From Acidaminococcales bacterium (GTDB lineage Bacteria > Bacillota > Negativicutes > Acidaminococcales > JAISLQ01): DNA of 47,397 nucleotides. The position numbers were made by a program, and so were the translations under genes. Below the pieces are notes generated by a model. That model had not been told where the DNA came from, did not search any database, and worked only from the letters and a program-made list of their open reading frames with translations. Position 1 is the first letter of the stretch; each line of letters opens with the position of its first letter. Below are positions 25,287-34,601 of the stretch, piece by piece. The stretch covers positions 1-47,397 of the forward strand of contig JAISLQ010000027.1 in the NCBI GenBank assembly GCA_031290885.1, in the 5' to 3' direction.

Positions 25287-25655
25287 TCAACCTTCGGTAA
25301 CATGGGCAAACCCCTGGTCAAATACGGTTTTCACATGGTCGTCGGCCAACGAATAATAGACTACTTTGCCATCGCGCCGGTACTTTACCAGTTTGGTTTG
25401 TTTGAGCACCCGGAGTTGGTGGGAAACGGACGACTTGGTCATGCCGAGGATCACGGCAATGTCGCACACGCACATTTCCGCCCGAAAAAGGGCGCAGAGG
25501 ATTTTTACCCTCGTGGAGTCGCTGAACACCTTAAAAAGGTCGGCCAAGTCAAGCAAATACTCATCCGCCGGCATACTGCCCCTTACCCTGTTGACCACTT
25601 CTTCGTGTATGGTATGGCAATCGCATCTTGCCGCATCGGCCGCACTTTTTCGCAT
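25287..25655 (-). CDS. cadC: ArsR/SmtB-family metal sensor, CadC-like
   Basis: The 122-residue winged-helix repressor has an N-terminal CDCHTIHEE, then LADLFKVFSDSTRVKILCAL, MCVCDIAVILGMTKSSVSHQLRVLK and the wing YRRDGKVVYYSL. The Cys in MCVCDIA and the N-terminal Cys match the alpha-3 cadmium/lead site of CadC. ADDHVKTVFDQGFAHVTE at the end matches the alpha-5 zinc site. When metal binds, such proteins leave the DNA and allow pump expression. It precedes the P1B ATPase on the same strand. An inverted repeat overlaps its upstream region. Confidence 0.92.
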   Translation of the reverse strand: MRKSAADAARCDCHTIHEEVVNRVRGSMPADEYLLDLADLFKVFSDSTRVKILCALFRAEMCVCDIAVILGMTKSSVSHQLRVLKQTKLVKYRRDGKVVYYSLADDHVKTVFDQGFAHVTEG

Positions 25656-25673
25656 TGGTCTCTCCCTGTCGAT

Positions 25674-25697
25674 ATAGTTGAACGATTATTCAACTAT
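25674..25697. promoter_or_regulatory. Inverted repeat upstream of cadC, candidate operator
   Basis: ATAGTTGAA-CGATTA-TTCAACTAT is a perfect nine-base inverted repeat 18 bases before the cadC start. Its shape is typical of ArsR/SmtB operators. The remaining gap to 26056 shows no gene I can support. Confidence 0.6.
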
Positions 25698-25998
25698 TAT
25701 TATAAATGCGGAAAGGTTAATTGTCAACCATAAATATTTTTTCGGTCAAGCCGTGTTTGAAAAATCATTTTCGGTATATTTTCAAGAATTTTTCGTTATG
25801 CAAGAAAACGCCTACGACGCATACCGAAAAAAGTCCGCCAGGAAACGCCGTAGCAACGGAACGGAAAATCATCCGCAAAGAGGCCAGAAGCTTTCAAGCG
25901 CGGCCCAAAGCGGATTCTGTCCGCGCCGCCCACGTAAGCCGATATACTTTTTCAAGATGCCCAATCCGCCCTTTATTTGTACTGTTCTCAGATTAGGG

Positions 25999-26022
25999 CT
26001 TGTTTAAAAATGAGTTTTGTAA
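25999..26022. repeat. Short dispersed repeat, copy 1
   Basis: CTTGTTTAAAAATGAG plus TTTTGTAA recurs with two mismatches at 47083-47106. It could be the end of a lost insertion element. Copy 1 lies just beyond the mnmA stop codon. Confidence 0.35.
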
Positions 26023-26056
26023 AATAACGGCATGCAATTGCGCCGCCGAAATACTT

Positions 26057-27157
26057 TCAGGGCGATTTACGGTTTTCGGAATGCAGCGCGATGGTCCCGC
26101 CGCCCACAACTATGTCTCCGTCATAAAAGACAACCGCCTGCCCGCCGGCTACGGCCCTTTGCGGCCGCTCAAAGTCCACCCGCGCCTTTTCGCCGTCGAT
26201 TTGTTCAACAGTTGCCCATTCCTCGGGCTGCCGATACCTGACCTTCACTTTGACGCGCAGCGGCCGGCTCAGTCCCGCGCAGGCTATCCAGTTTACCCCT
26301 TCGGCTACGAGCGATTGGGAGTAAAGATCATTTGCCGGCGCCAGCGTAACCGTATTGTCCGCCGGGCATTTGCCCGCAACGTACATGGCTTGCGGGAAAG
26401 CGATGCCGATTCCCCGGCGCTGGCCAATGGTGTAACGGATAAATCCTTTGTGCCGGCCGAGGATGTTGCCGGCTTTGTCAACAAAGTCGCCGGCGGCGCA
26501 ATATTTGCCCGTATACCGTTCAATAAAGGCCGCGTAGTCGCCGGCAGGGACAAAACATATATCCTGGCTCTCGCGCTTTTTGGCGTTGACAAAGCCCTGC
26601 GCGGCGGCCATTAAGCGCGTTTCTTCTTTGGAAAGGCCGCCCAGCGGGAAAAGGGAGCGCGAAAGTTGTTCTTGCGTCATGGCGTAAAGAAAATAGCTCT
26701 GGTCTTTCTTGGTGTCAACCGCTTTTCTTAAAAGCAGCCGGCCGCTTGCCGCATCCCGTTCAATCCTCGCATAGTGCCCTGTCGCCAGAAAATCGCAGGA
26801 AAGTTCGTGGGCGCGCCCAAGCAAAAGGCCGAATTTGACGTACCGGTTGCAATCCACGCAGGGATTGGGGGTGCCGCCTCTTTCATAAGTATGTATGAAA
26901 CGCTCAATTACCTGCCGTTTGAAATCGCCCGCCAAGTTGAGGACATAAAAGGGAATGTCCAGCCGGTTCGCCACACTGCGTGCGTCTTCCACGTCGTCCA
27001 GCGAACAGCAGCTTTTTTGGCGGCTTTCGCCTATGTCGGCATTGGCGAACAGTTTCATGGTAGCGCCGATACAGGAAAACCCGCGCTCTTTTGCCAAATA
27101 AGCCGCCACTGAACTGTCCACGCCGCCGCTCATGGCGACTAGTGCCCTCTTTGCCAT
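26057..27157 (-). CDS. mnmA: tRNA-specific 2-thiouridylase
   Basis: MnmA puts sulfur on U34 of tRNA Lys, Glu and Gln, using ATP and sulfur passed from a cysteine desulfurase. The 366-residue protein has the PP-loop AMSGGVDSSVAAYLA near the N-terminus. It has a catalytic Cys in TPNPCVDCNRYVKFG, a second in ESQDICFVPAGDY, and the DQSYFLYA and GQRRGIGI blocks. Length and order are normal for the family. No iscS-type gene lies beside it. Gaps of 343 bases upstream and about 400 downstream isolate it. Confidence 0.96.
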   Translation of the reverse strand: MAKRALVAMSGGVDSSVAAYLAKERGFSCIGATMKLFANADIGESRQKSCCSLDDVEDARSVANRLDIPFYVLNLAGDFKRQVIERFIHTYERGGTPNPCVDCNRYVKFGLLLGRAHELSCDFLATGHYARIERDAASGRLLLRKAVDTKKDQSYFLYAMTQEQLSRSLFPLGGLSKEETRLMAAAQGFVNAKKRESQDICFVPAGDYAAFIERYTGKYCAAGDFVDKAGNILGRHKGFIRYTIGQRRGIGIAFPQAMYVAGKCPADNTVTLAPANDLYSQSLVAEGVNWIACAGLSRPLRVKVKVRYRQPEEWATVEQIDGEKARVDFERPQRAVAGGQAVVFYDGDIVVGGGTIALHSENRKSP

Positions 27158-27265
27158 ACCGCCTCCGGCCTTGGCGCGCTTGCCGCGCGGAAAAGCTACG
27201 GCGCTGCCATATAGGCCCTTTGTACTGTTGCCGGATTAAAACACGCCTTGAAATTTGCGAAACAA

Positions 27266-27286
27266 TTCGCCGCCTTGCGCGGCGAA
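27266..27286. terminator. Hairpin between the transporter operon and mnmA
   Basis: TTCGCCGC-CTTGC-GCGGCGAA is a perfect eight-base stem in the 343-base gap. On the minus strand it is followed by TTGTTT, so it could end the long transporter transcript or lie in the mnmA leader. A second small stem, CGAACC-CGTA-GGTTCG, follows at about 27296-27311. I see no gene in this gap. Confidence 0.4.
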
Positions 27287-27394
27287 AAACGCCGGCGAAC
27301 CCGTAGGTTCGGCGGGGGCTTAGGGCAAGGCAGGGCGGTAAATTGGCCGCAAAGATAGACAGTAGGATTTTAATCTGGAAACAGCATTGGCTAA

Positions 27395-27425
27395 ATTATA
27401 AACCATAAACCGCAGGTTGCGCCAA
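27395..27425 (-). promoter_or_regulatory. Weak candidate promoter for mnmA
   Basis: On the minus strand TTGGCG and a TATAAT box are separated by 19 bases, which is longer than ideal. The leader to mnmA would be about 230 bases. The TATAAT match is good and the rest is weak. Confidence 0.25.
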
Positions 27426-27500
27426 TTTTTCTTGCGGGAACCTCTGGCAAGCCATTGCGATGCGGCTCCGAATCTTTTCCAGCGCGGCATATTTTCCGCG

Positions 27501-28469
27501 TCAAGCAAAATGGCAGGCGACTTTGTGCCCGCCGTCAGCGCCGGCAAGCTCCGGGCTCTCTTTTGCGCAGACGCTTGCCCTGCGCGGGCAGCGCGTATGG
27601 AAAACGCAGCCGGCCAAAGGGGCGGAAACGCCGGCGGCGTCGCCTTCCAAGATGATTTTGTTTTTGCCGCCGGGGCGCAAACTGGGGGCGGCCGCCAGCA
27701 ATGCCTGCGTATAAGGGTGCAGCGGATTTGCAAACAGTTCCTTTTTGTCGGCAAATTCCATCATCCGGCCAAGGTACATTACCCCCACTTTGTTGCTGAC
27801 GCGTTTGATTACGGACAGGTCATGGGAGATAAAAAGATAGGTAAGGGCAAATTCCTGCTGCAAGTCCTGCAAAAGGTTCAATATTTGCGCCTGTATGGAC
27901 ACGTCAAGCGCGGAAACCGCCTCATCGGCGACAATAAGGTCAGGATGGGTAACCAGCGCCCGGGCTATGGCGATGCGCTGCCGCTGCCCGCCGGAAAATT
28001 CATGCGGGTAGTAATCGGCGTGGCGCCGGTCAAGCCCTACGGTAGCAAGCAAGGCGGCGATTGTTTCCCAATGCTCCGCGCTGTTGCCTATGCCATGAAT
28101 AATGAGCGGCTCTTGCAAAGCGGCGCCGACGGTCATGCGCGGGTTGAGCGAGGCGTAAGGGTCTTGAAAGACAAACTGCATGCGCCGCCTCATTTTGCGC
28201 ATTTCCTGCTTGTTCAGGGCGGACAGGCTTTGCCAGTCAAAGATGACCTCCCCTTCCGTCGGTTCAAGCAGATTGACCAGCAGGCGCCCCATAGTGGACT
28301 TGCCGCAGCCGGATTCGCCGACTATGCCCAAGGTGTCGCCTTTATAAAGGTCAAAGGAGACGCCGTCAACAGCTTTGACATAGCCCAAATTCCTGGCGAA
28401 AAACCCCGTTGAGCGGATGGGGAAATATTTTTTGATATTTTTGGCGGATACCAGCAGATTGCCTTCCAT
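27501..28469 (-). CDS. Oligopeptide/dipeptide-type ABC ATPase, DppF-like
   Basis: The 322-residue ATPase has Walker [19 protein letters not shown]-loop [14 protein letters not shown], signature [15 protein letters not shown], Walker [13 protein letters not shown] and the switch His in FISHDLSVI. The C-terminal Oligo_HPY-type tail [14 protein letters not shown] is present, with [14 protein letters not shown], a Cys cluster known from this subfamily. The ATG at 28469 overlaps the TGA of the DppD-like gene (ATGA-type join). A longer open frame upstream is spurious. It is the last gene of the minus-strand run and, with DppD, powers the permeases. Confidence 0.94.
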   Translation of the reverse strand: MEGNLLVSAKNIKKYFPIRSTGFFARNLGYVKAVDGVSFDLYKGDTLGIVGESGCGKSTMGRLLVNLLEPTEGEVIFDWQSLSALNKQEMRKMRRRMQFVFQDPYASLNPRMTVGAALQEPLIIHGIGNSAEHWETIAALLATVGLDRRHADYYPHEFSGGQRQRIAIARALVTHPDLIVADEAVSALDVSIQAQILNLLQDLQQEFALTYLFISHDLSVIKRVSNKVGVMYLGRMMEFADKKELFANPLHPYTQALLAAAPSLRPGGKNKIILEGDAAGVSAPLAGCVFHTRCPRRASVCAKESPELAGADGGHKVACHFA

Positions 28470-29455
28470 CAGTTCATCATCCCTTCCGCTTGAAACCGCC
28501 AGCAACGCACCAGGCGATTTTCTCCAACCGTGAAAAGCGGCGGCTCCCGCCGCGCGCACTCGCTTTGTTTTTGGGCGCAGCGGGCGAAAAAACGGCATCC
28601 CTGCCTGATCGTGCCGGGCAAAGGCACGTTGCCCGGTATGCAGCGAAGCCTGTCGGCATCTTCGTTGTTTTCCGGCATGGAAGCCATGAGCCCTTGCGTA
28701 TAAGGATGCAAAGGTTCCCCCAACAGGCCGTTGATGTCCGCGTTTTCCACGATCTGGCCGGCGTACATGACGTAAACGGCCTGGCACATCTGCGCTATGA
28801 CGCCAAGGTCATGCGTGATCATGATTATGGCGGTTTTTTCCCTTTCTTTGAGTTCGTTCATCAAGTCAAGTATTTGCGCCTGCACCGTAACGTCGAGGGC
28901 GGTCGTGGGCTCGTCGGCGATCAGAAGTTCCGGCGAGCAGGCAAGCGCCATGGCGATCATGACTCTTTGCCGCATGCCGCCGGAAAGTTGATGCGGATAA
29001 TCTTTCATTATTTGTTCGGGGCGCGGTATTTTAACTTTGCCCAGCATTTGCAGGGCGTGTTCGTACGCTTCCCGCCTGCCGCAACTCAAATGCAGCTCAA
29101 TCCCTTCGGTTAGCTGCCGTCCGATGGTATAGACAGGATTGAGCGAAGTCATGGGATCCTGAAAAATCATGGCAATATCCTTGCCGCGCAATTTTTGCAT
29201 CTGCGCTTCGGTATATTGGGCAAGATCCTCTCCTTTAAAAAGAATTTCCCCTGCGGCAATGGCCGCGTTGTTTTCCGGCAAAAGGCGCATTACGGACAAA
29301 GAGGTTGCGCTTTTGCCGCAGCCTGACTCGCCGACTATGCCGACGGTTTCACGGGCGTGTATTGTTACGTCTATTCCGTCAACTGCGGGAATGATGCGTT
29401 CTTCGTTTTTAAATTGCGTTTTCAGCCCGCGGACGGACAAAATGATTTCCGGCAT
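28469..29455 (-). CDS. Oligopeptide/dipeptide-type ABC ATPase, DppD-like
   Basis: The 328-residue ATPase has Walker [20 protein letters not shown]-loop MIFQDPMTSLNPV, signature LSGGMRQRVMIAMAL, Walker B LLIADEPTTALD and switch MITHDLGVIAQ. The family C-terminus HPYTQGLMASMPE and CRFFARCAQKQSEC is complete. The ATG at 29455 is preferred over GTG at 29464, since GAGGTG lies six bases before the ATG. GGT is directly upstream, so peptide cleavage and uptake share one transcript. Confidence 0.94.
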   Translation of the reverse strand: MPEIILSVRGLKTQFKNEERIIPAVDGIDVTIHARETVGIVGESGCGKSATSLSVMRLLPENNAAIAAGEILFKGEDLAQYTEAQMQKLRGKDIAMIFQDPMTSLNPVYTIGRQLTEGIELHLSCGRREAYEHALQMLGKVKIPRPEQIMKDYPHQLSGGMRQRVMIAMALACSPELLIADEPTTALDVTVQAQILDLMNELKEREKTAIIMITHDLGVIAQMCQAVYVMYAGQIVENADINGLLGEPLHPYTQGLMASMPENNEDADRLRCIPGNVPLPGTIRQGCRFFARCAQKQSECARREPPLFTVGENRLVRCWRFQAEGMMN

Positions 29456-29485
29456 GTTTTTCACCTCAATAATTTTTCGGTTGCC

Positions 29486-31084
29486 CTACCAGGCGCATAC
29501 CGCCCCATCGGCGCGCGGTTCCGTTGCGCCCATGAGCGTCCCGCCGGCGTCCCGCCAGATGATTTGCCCCCTGCCCATGGCCTGCCCGTCAACCGTCCTG
29601 ACAATGTCATGTCCGCGGCGAGCCAGTGCCTGCGCTATATGGTCGGGGAACTGGGGCTCAACCTGGATGGTTTTGCCGCTTATCCACTGCCAGCGCGGGG
29701 CGTCAAGCGCCGCCTGCGGATTAAGGAGAAAGTCGGCGGTATTGACAACTACCTGCAAATGTCCCTGCGGCTGCATAAAAGCGCCCATAACGCCGAAAGG
29801 CCCGACCGGTTGGTTGTTTTTGGTCAGGAAACCGGGAATTATCGTATGATAAGGTTTTTTGCCGGGCGCAAAACAATTGGCGTCGCTATGCACAAGGGAG
29901 AAGTTGGCGCCCCGATCTTGCAGCGCTATGCCCGTTCCGGGCACGACCAAACCCGAACCGAACCCTTTGTAGTTGCTTTGAATATAAGAAACCATGTTCC
30001 CTTCGCCGTCGGCGGTGGCCAGATAGACCGTACCGCCGCCGCCGAATGTCCCGGTGGCGGGCGCCAAGGCCTCGTTGCCGATAAGTTTGCGGCGTTCGGC
30101 GGCGTAGCCGCCGGCTAAAAGTTCGGGCACGGAAACCTGCATGAACCGCGGGTCGCCGATGTATTTCAAACCGTCGGCAAATGCCAGCTTGATGGCTTCC
30201 ATCTGCCGGTGATAAGTATCCACGCTTTCTTTGGCGTCAAAGTCAAAGCCTTTGAGAATGTTGAGCGCCAGCAGAGTAACCAGGCCGTGCCCGTTGGGGG
30301 GTATCTCCCACACCTCGTAGCCGCGGTAATTTATGCCGATAGGGTCCACCCACTCCGGGGCAAATTCCGCCAAGTCGCGCAAACGCAGATAGCCGCCGGT
30401 TTTTTGGGCGAAATCAATGATTTTTTCCGCCAGTTCCCCCCGGTAAAAATCCTGCGCCCTGGATTGAGCGATCGCTTTTAAGGAGGCGGCGTGGCCAGGC
30501 AAACGTACTGTTTCGCCTGGCGTGGGCGCTTGCCCCGTTGGGGCGAAAGTCGAGAACCAAGGCAGGAATTCATCGCCGCTATACTGTTTGAAGCGCTCCA
30601 ACGCGCTTTTCCACAACCTGCTGACTACCGGCGAAACCGGATAGCCGTTTTGCGCGTATTCGATGGCCGGCTCAAAGAGGGCGGCAAAGGAAAGTTTGCC
30701 AAACCGCTCATGCAGGGCGGACCAGGCGGCGGGCGCCCCGGGCACGGTTACCGGCAGCCAGCCGCTGTCCGGCATCTGCGCAAGGCCTTTCCCTTTCAGC
30801 ATGTCATAGGTAAGGCCAAAAGGCGATGGCCCGCTGGCGTTCAAGCCATGCAACCGGCCTTTTGCCCAGACCAGCGCGAAAGCGTCGCCGCCGATGCCGT
30901 TAGACGTCGGTTCCACCACCGTCAGGCAGGCGGCGGCCGCCACGGCGGCGTCAACGGCATTGCCGCCCGCGCGCAGTGCGTGAAGCCCCGCCTGCGCCGC
31001 CAATAGCTGCGAAGTCGCAACCATGCCTTTATTGGCGAAAACGACCTGTCTTCTGGATGGGTAGGGATAGTAAAAGTGATCCAT
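29486..31084 (-). CDS. Gamma-glutamyltransferase family protein, probably cytoplasmic
   Basis: The 532-residue protein matches the Ntn-hydrolase GGT family, which cleaves gamma-glutamyl bonds after self-processing. The conserved N-terminal part shows GMVATSQLLAAQAGLHALRAGGNAVDAAVAA and NGIGGDAFALVW. The probable processing and nucleophile Thr is Thr352 in GGGGTVYLATADGEGNMVS, followed by the family block GFGSGLVVPGTGIALQDRG. It has no signal peptide (start MDHFYYPYPSRRQ), unlike secreted GGTs. It lies between the permease and ATPase genes of a Gsi/Dpp-type importer, which fits cleavage of an imported gamma-glutamyl compound inside the cell. Confidence 0.9.
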   Translation of the reverse strand: MDHFYYPYPSRRQVVFANKGMVATSQLLAAQAGLHALRAGGNAVDAAVAAAACLTVVEPTSNGIGGDAFALVWAKGRLHGLNASGPSPFGLTYDMLKGKGLAQMPDSGWLPVTVPGAPAAWSALHERFGKLSFAALFEPAIEYAQNGYPVSPVVSRLWKSALERFKQYSGDEFLPWFSTFAPTGQAPTPGETVRLPGHAASLKAIAQSRAQDFYRGELAEKIIDFAQKTGGYLRLRDLAEFAPEWVDPIGINYRGYEVWEIPPNGHGLVTLLALNILKGFDFDAKESVDTYHRQMEAIKLAFADGLKYIGDPRFMQVSVPELLAGGYAAERRKLIGNEALAPATGTFGGGGTVYLATADGEGNMVSYIQSNYKGFGSGLVVPGTGIALQDRGANFSLVHSDANCFAPGKKPYHTIIPGFLTKNNQPVGPFGVMGAFMQPQGHLQVVVNTADFLLNPQAALDAPRWQWISGKTIQVEPQFPDHIAQALARRGHDIVRTVDGQAMGRGQIIWRDAGGTLMGATEPRADGAVCAW

Positions 31085-31105
31085 GTTGGTTTATCATCTC
31101 TTTTT

Positions 31106-32014
31106 CTATTTATTGGCCTTGGGATCGAGCGCCTGGCGCAGGCCGTCCCCCAGCAGATTGAAACCGAGGACGACCATCGATATGGCAAGGCCGGGCCACA
31201 CCACCAGCCAGGGCTGCGTATTAAGGTAGCTTTGCGCGTTGCGCAGCATGGAACCCCAACTGGGCTGCTCCGGGCTCGCGCCAAGCCCGATATAGGAAAG
31301 CCCGGCTTCGGCGATAATTGCCGTGGCCATGGCCAAAGTCGTCTGTACCAGCAAAGTCGCGGTAATGTTAGGAAAGATATGAAAAAGCGCGATGCGTTTG
31401 TCGGTCGCGCCGATGGAACGCGCCGCCTGCACATATTCGAGGTTTTTTACCGCCAATGTCTGCGCGCGGGTAATCCTTATAAAGGCCGGCAGGAACCCTA
31501 TCCCGATGGCAATCATGGCGTTGGTGAACCCGCCGCCCAAAACGGCCGCCATCGCCAGCGCGAGGATAAGGGAAGGGAAAGCTTGCAAAGCGTCCACCAG
31601 CCTCATGATCACCCAATGGTCCAGCGCGCCGCCCACATATCCGGCAAAAAGCCCTATCGGGACGCCGACGACGAGCGCTATGGCCACAGGGATGACGGCC
31701 GCCAGCATGGTCAGCCTGGCGCCGTAAACAAGGCGCGAAAAAGTGTCGCGCCCCAAGTCGTCCGTTCCCAGCAAGTGTTTGCCGCCCGGATCTTTGAGGA
31801 TGGCCTCATAGTCCTGCGCGAAAACAGGATCGAACGGCGCCAGCAGATCCGCCAGCAAGGCGGCGGCGATCAAACCGGCGATGATTGCCAAGCCGAGCAT
31901 CGCCTGGTGATTTCTCCTAAACCGCCGCAGAACGTTTCCGATGAAAGATGCCCTGATCATTGGCACTTGCGGATCGGACGCGCCCGTTTCGCCTTCCGCA
32001 AACAATTCGCTCAT
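31106..32014 (-). CDS. Dipeptide/glutathione-type ABC permease, DppC/GsiD-like
   Basis: The 302-residue membrane subunit has the OppC N-terminal helix (RFRRNHQAMLGLAIIAGLIAA) and LLGTDDLGRDTFSRLVYGARLTM. The EAA-type ATPase-docking loop is YVQAARSIGATDKRIALFHIFPN, followed by LSYIGLGASPEQPSWGSML. About six membrane segments are visible. The ATG at 32014 follows AAGGAGAG inside the end of the upstream permease gene, whose stop lies one base before it. Confidence 0.94.
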   Translation of the reverse strand: MSELFAEGETGASDPQVPMIRASFIGNVLRRFRRNHQAMLGLAIIAGLIAAALLADLLAPFDPVFAQDYEAILKDPGGKHLLGTDDLGRDTFSRLVYGARLTMLAAVIPVAIALVVGVPIGLFAGYVGGALDHWVIMRLVDALQAFPSLILALAMAAVLGGGFTNAMIAIGIGFLPAFIRITRAQTLAVKNLEYVQAARSIGATDKRIALFHIFPNITATLLVQTTLAMATAIIAEAGLSYIGLGASPEQPSWGSMLRNAQSYLNTQPWLVVWPGLAISMVVLGFNLLGDGLRQALDPKANK

Positions 32015-32015
32015 T

Positions 32016-32969
32016 TCAGTTGCTCTCCTTGCCAAGTTTTATTCTCGGATCGATTAGCGTATAAAGCACATCGACAATAAAATTTATGCCTACGACAATG
32101 ACCGCCGAAATAAGGATCGCGCCCTGCACGGTCGTATAATCACGGCTGAAAATGGCGTCGATGATGAGTTTGCCGTAACCGGGTATGGAGAAAATGCTTT
32201 CGGTTATCACCAGGCCTCCCAACAGGCTCGCGACCATGATGCCGCTGGCGGTAACAACGGGTATGAGGGAATTTTTCAGGGCGTGCCCCAAAATCACCCT
32301 GCGCATGGGCAGGCCTTTGGCCCTGGCCGTCCTTATATAGTCAAGGCTCATTACTTCCAGCAGCGAACTTCTGATCATCCGCATAAGAATCGCCGATTCC
32401 CTGAACCCGGTAGCGACCATCGGCATGATCATGGCCATCAGGTTGGCTGCGGGATCCACGCTGAAAGGAACGTAGCCGGAAGCTGGAAACCAGCCAAGCC
32501 TGGCCGCGAAAAACATTATGAACATCATGCCCAGCCAAAAATGCGGTATGGACATGCCGATAAAGGATATGGCCGTCCCTATGTGATCCGCCGCCCGATT
32601 AGGCTTTGAGGCGGCAATTATGCCGCTGGGCAGGGCTATGGCCAGCGCGACCAAAAAAGAGCCGACAATAAGTTCGGCGGTCGCGGGCAACCGCTGCAAG
32701 ATCAATTCGGTTACAGGCGTTCGATCCAGCAGGGAGCGCCCCAAGTTGCCGTGAAACACTTTGCTTGCCCAGTCAAGGTATTGGGTGAGCAAAGGCTTGT
32801 CCAACCCCAGTTCCGCCCGCAGGGCCGCAATCGCTTCCGGCGTGGCCTCGTCGCCTAAAATGACGGTGGCCGGATCTCCGGGAAGCATATGCAGCATCAT
32901 AAAGACCATCACGCTGACCAGAAACAGGACCGGCAGCGCCGCTAGTAGCCTGCGAATAACAAAACCCAT
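32016..32969 (-). CDS. Dipeptide/glutathione-type ABC permease, DppB/GsiC-like
   Basis: The 317-residue partner permease starts MGFVIRRLLAALPVLFLVSVMVFMM and has the conserved LPGDPATVILG, GNLGRSLLDRTPV and the docking loop YIRTARAKGLPMRRVILGHALKNSLIP. About six membrane segments are visible. The ATG at 32969 follows GGGAGGGG; an earlier start adds six residues without a site. It follows the binding-protein gene by 25 bases. Confidence 0.94.
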   Translation of the reverse strand: MGFVIRRLLAALPVLFLVSVMVFMMLHMLPGDPATVILGDEATPEAIAALRAELGLDKPLLTQYLDWASKVFHGNLGRSLLDRTPVTELILQRLPATAELIVGSFLVALAIALPSGIIAASKPNRAADHIGTAISFIGMSIPHFWLGMMFIMFFAARLGWFPASGYVPFSVDPAANLMAMIMPMVATGFRESAILMRMIRSSLLEVMSLDYIRTARAKGLPMRRVILGHALKNSLIPVVTASGIMVASLLGGLVITESIFSIPGYGKLIIDAIFSRDYTTVQGAILISAVIVVGINFIVDVLYTLIDPRIKLGKESN

Positions 32970-32994
32970 ACAAAACCCCTCCCACAAACCAAAC

Positions 32995-34518
32995 TTATTG
33001 TTTGCTCAAATTAACTGTGCGGATCATGCCGTCAGCTACAGGCATAAATCCTGCCACCGTTTTGCCCATTCCAAAAAGATTGTGTTCATGGTATAAAAAT
33101 ATATAAGGCGATTCTTTTAACGCCAAAACAACGATCCGATCATAAAGCTCTCTGCGTTTGGCGGCATCGGTGTCTTTGCGGGCGGCGTCCAGCAGCCTGT
33201 CCATTTCGCGGTTGCTGTATTTTGCGTAATTTAACGGGCCGTTGGTGATAAACCGATCGTAAATGTTCTGATCCGGGTCTATGCGCCCGCTCCAGGGCAG
33301 GAAGCTGACGTCAAACTGCCCTTTGGCCAGGTTGTCAAGCACCGTGCCAAAATCGGCCTTTTCTATGCTGGCGTTTATGCCGGCCGGCTTGAGCATGCTT
33401 TGTACCATCTGCACCACTTGTTGGGCGGCCGGATCCATCTCTACCGCCAAAGCAAAGTTAAAGCCGCCCGGCAATCCGGCTTGCGCCAGCAACTGTTTGG
33501 CTTTTTCCAAATCCGGCTTCCGCGGCTTGTCCAGGTCGCTGTAAGCCATGTTCCCGGGCGAAAAAGGGGAACGGCCGGGCGTGCCAACGCCGCTTAGCGC
33601 TACTTTTACAATCGCTTCGCGATCGATCAGGGCTTCTATGGCCTGCCGGACAAGGACATTGGAAAAGGGCGCTTTGTCCGCGTTCAGATATATACCGCCA
33701 AAACCCGGGCTGGGAATGTTGACCAAGTTTATTTTAGAATCATTGGCATAATTGCCCGCCTCGTTGAAGGGGAAACGGTTGGTTATATCAAGCTGCCCGC
33801 TTTTTAAGTTGACCAAAGCCACATTGGCGTCCGGAATTATCTTGTAGACGATTTTTTCCGCTTTGGGAAAACCGGCCAGCCAGTAATTTTTGTTTTTCTC
33901 CAGCGTTATGGTCGCTCCGCGCACTCTTTCTTTATAGACAAAAGGGCCGGTGCCGACAGGCGCGTTCATAAAGTCCGCCCCCAATTTTTTCGCCGCGGCG
34001 GGCGAGACCATCATGCCGGAACGATCGGTAAGAATGGACATGAAAGGGGCAAAAGGATTTTTTAAATATACCTCGACTGTATTGTTGTCAATAGCGACGA
34101 CCCTGTCCACCTCTTTCAGCTCGTTGCGCCGAACCGAGCTTTCGCCCATGTTGCGCGCGAAATTGAATTTTACCGCTTCGGCGTTAAAATCAGTGCCGTC
34201 ATGAAATTTGACGTTTTTGCGCAAATGGAAAGTATATTTTTTGCCGTCAGGGGAAATGTCCCACCTTTCCGCCAGCATGGGCACAATCTCGCCTTTTTCG
34301 TTCAAGTCGGCGAGCTTGTCAAAAATACTTTGGAAAACGTGCCTTTCAATAAAAGCCGCCGATACCGTTGGGTCAAGTTTCGGCGGGTCTTGGTGCAGGG
34401 AAATGTTGATGGCCCCGTCACCTTTCGCAACGGACGGCCCGGCGCTTTGGCCGCCGCCGCAAGCCGCCGCCAGGATACACATTGCCGCAGTTGCGCATAC
34501 AACAAACGCTTTTCTCAT
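32995..34518 (-). CDS. Extracytoplasmic solute-binding lipoprotein 1, SBP_bac_5 family
   Basis: The 507-residue lipoprotein has a lipobox ILAAAC near residue 20 and the SBP_bac_5 fold of DppA, OppA and GsiB. Blocks include LDPTVSAAFIERHVFQSIFDKL, KFHDGTDFNAEAVKFN and PVGTGPFVYKERVRGATITL. It is directly upstream of the permeases and is the likely cognate receptor. It is closely related to two further binding proteins upstream in the same strand run. ATG at 34518 follows GGAGGATTT. The leader just before the gene resembles that of binding protein 2. Confidence 0.93.
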   Translation of the reverse strand: MRKAFVVCATAAMCILAAACGGGQSAGPSVAKGDGAINISLHQDPPKLDPTVSAAFIERHVFQSIFDKLADLNEKGEIVPMLAERWDISPDGKKYTFHLRKNVKFHDGTDFNAEAVKFNFARNMGESSVRRNELKEVDRVVAIDNNTVEVYLKNPFAPFMSILTDRSGMMVSPAAAKKLGADFMNAPVGTGPFVYKERVRGATITLEKNKNYWLAGFPKAEKIVYKIIPDANVALVNLKSGQLDITNRFPFNEAGNYANDSKINLVNIPSPGFGGIYLNADKAPFSNVLVRQAIEALIDREAIVKVALSGVGTPGRSPFSPGNMAYSDLDKPRKPDLEKAKQLLAQAGLPGGFNFALAVEMDPAAQQVVQMVQSMLKPAGINASIEKADFGTVLDNLAKGQFDVSFLPWSGRIDPDQNIYDRFITNGPLNYAKYSNREMDRLLDAARKDTDAAKRRELYDRIVVLALKESPYIFLYHEHNLFGMGKTVAGFMPVADGMIRTVNLSKQ

Positions 34519-34601
34519 TTTAAATCCTCCCCAATTATTATGCAACACGGCAATTTGAACCCTGAGTGCCTTAATCCATCCCATCCCCTATCCGTTCGCC
34601 G

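Noticed and set aside
25093-25290. N-terminal extension of the metal ATPase
   Set aside because: The translation is unlike the family and overlaps the cadC-cadA regulatory gap. The ATG at 25092 has a strong AAAGGAGGAG site.
25678-26007. Plus-strand open frame of 109 codons after cadC
   Set aside because: It overlaps the candidate cadC operator, has low-complexity translation and no family likeness or ribosome site.
27320-27754. Minus-strand open frame of 144 codons
   Set aside because: It overlaps the end of the DppF-like gene in another frame and shows no domain.
28470-28787. N-terminal extension of the DppF-like ATPase
   Set aside because: It is a shadow of the DppD-like gene in another frame; the family start is the ATG overlapping the DppD stop.
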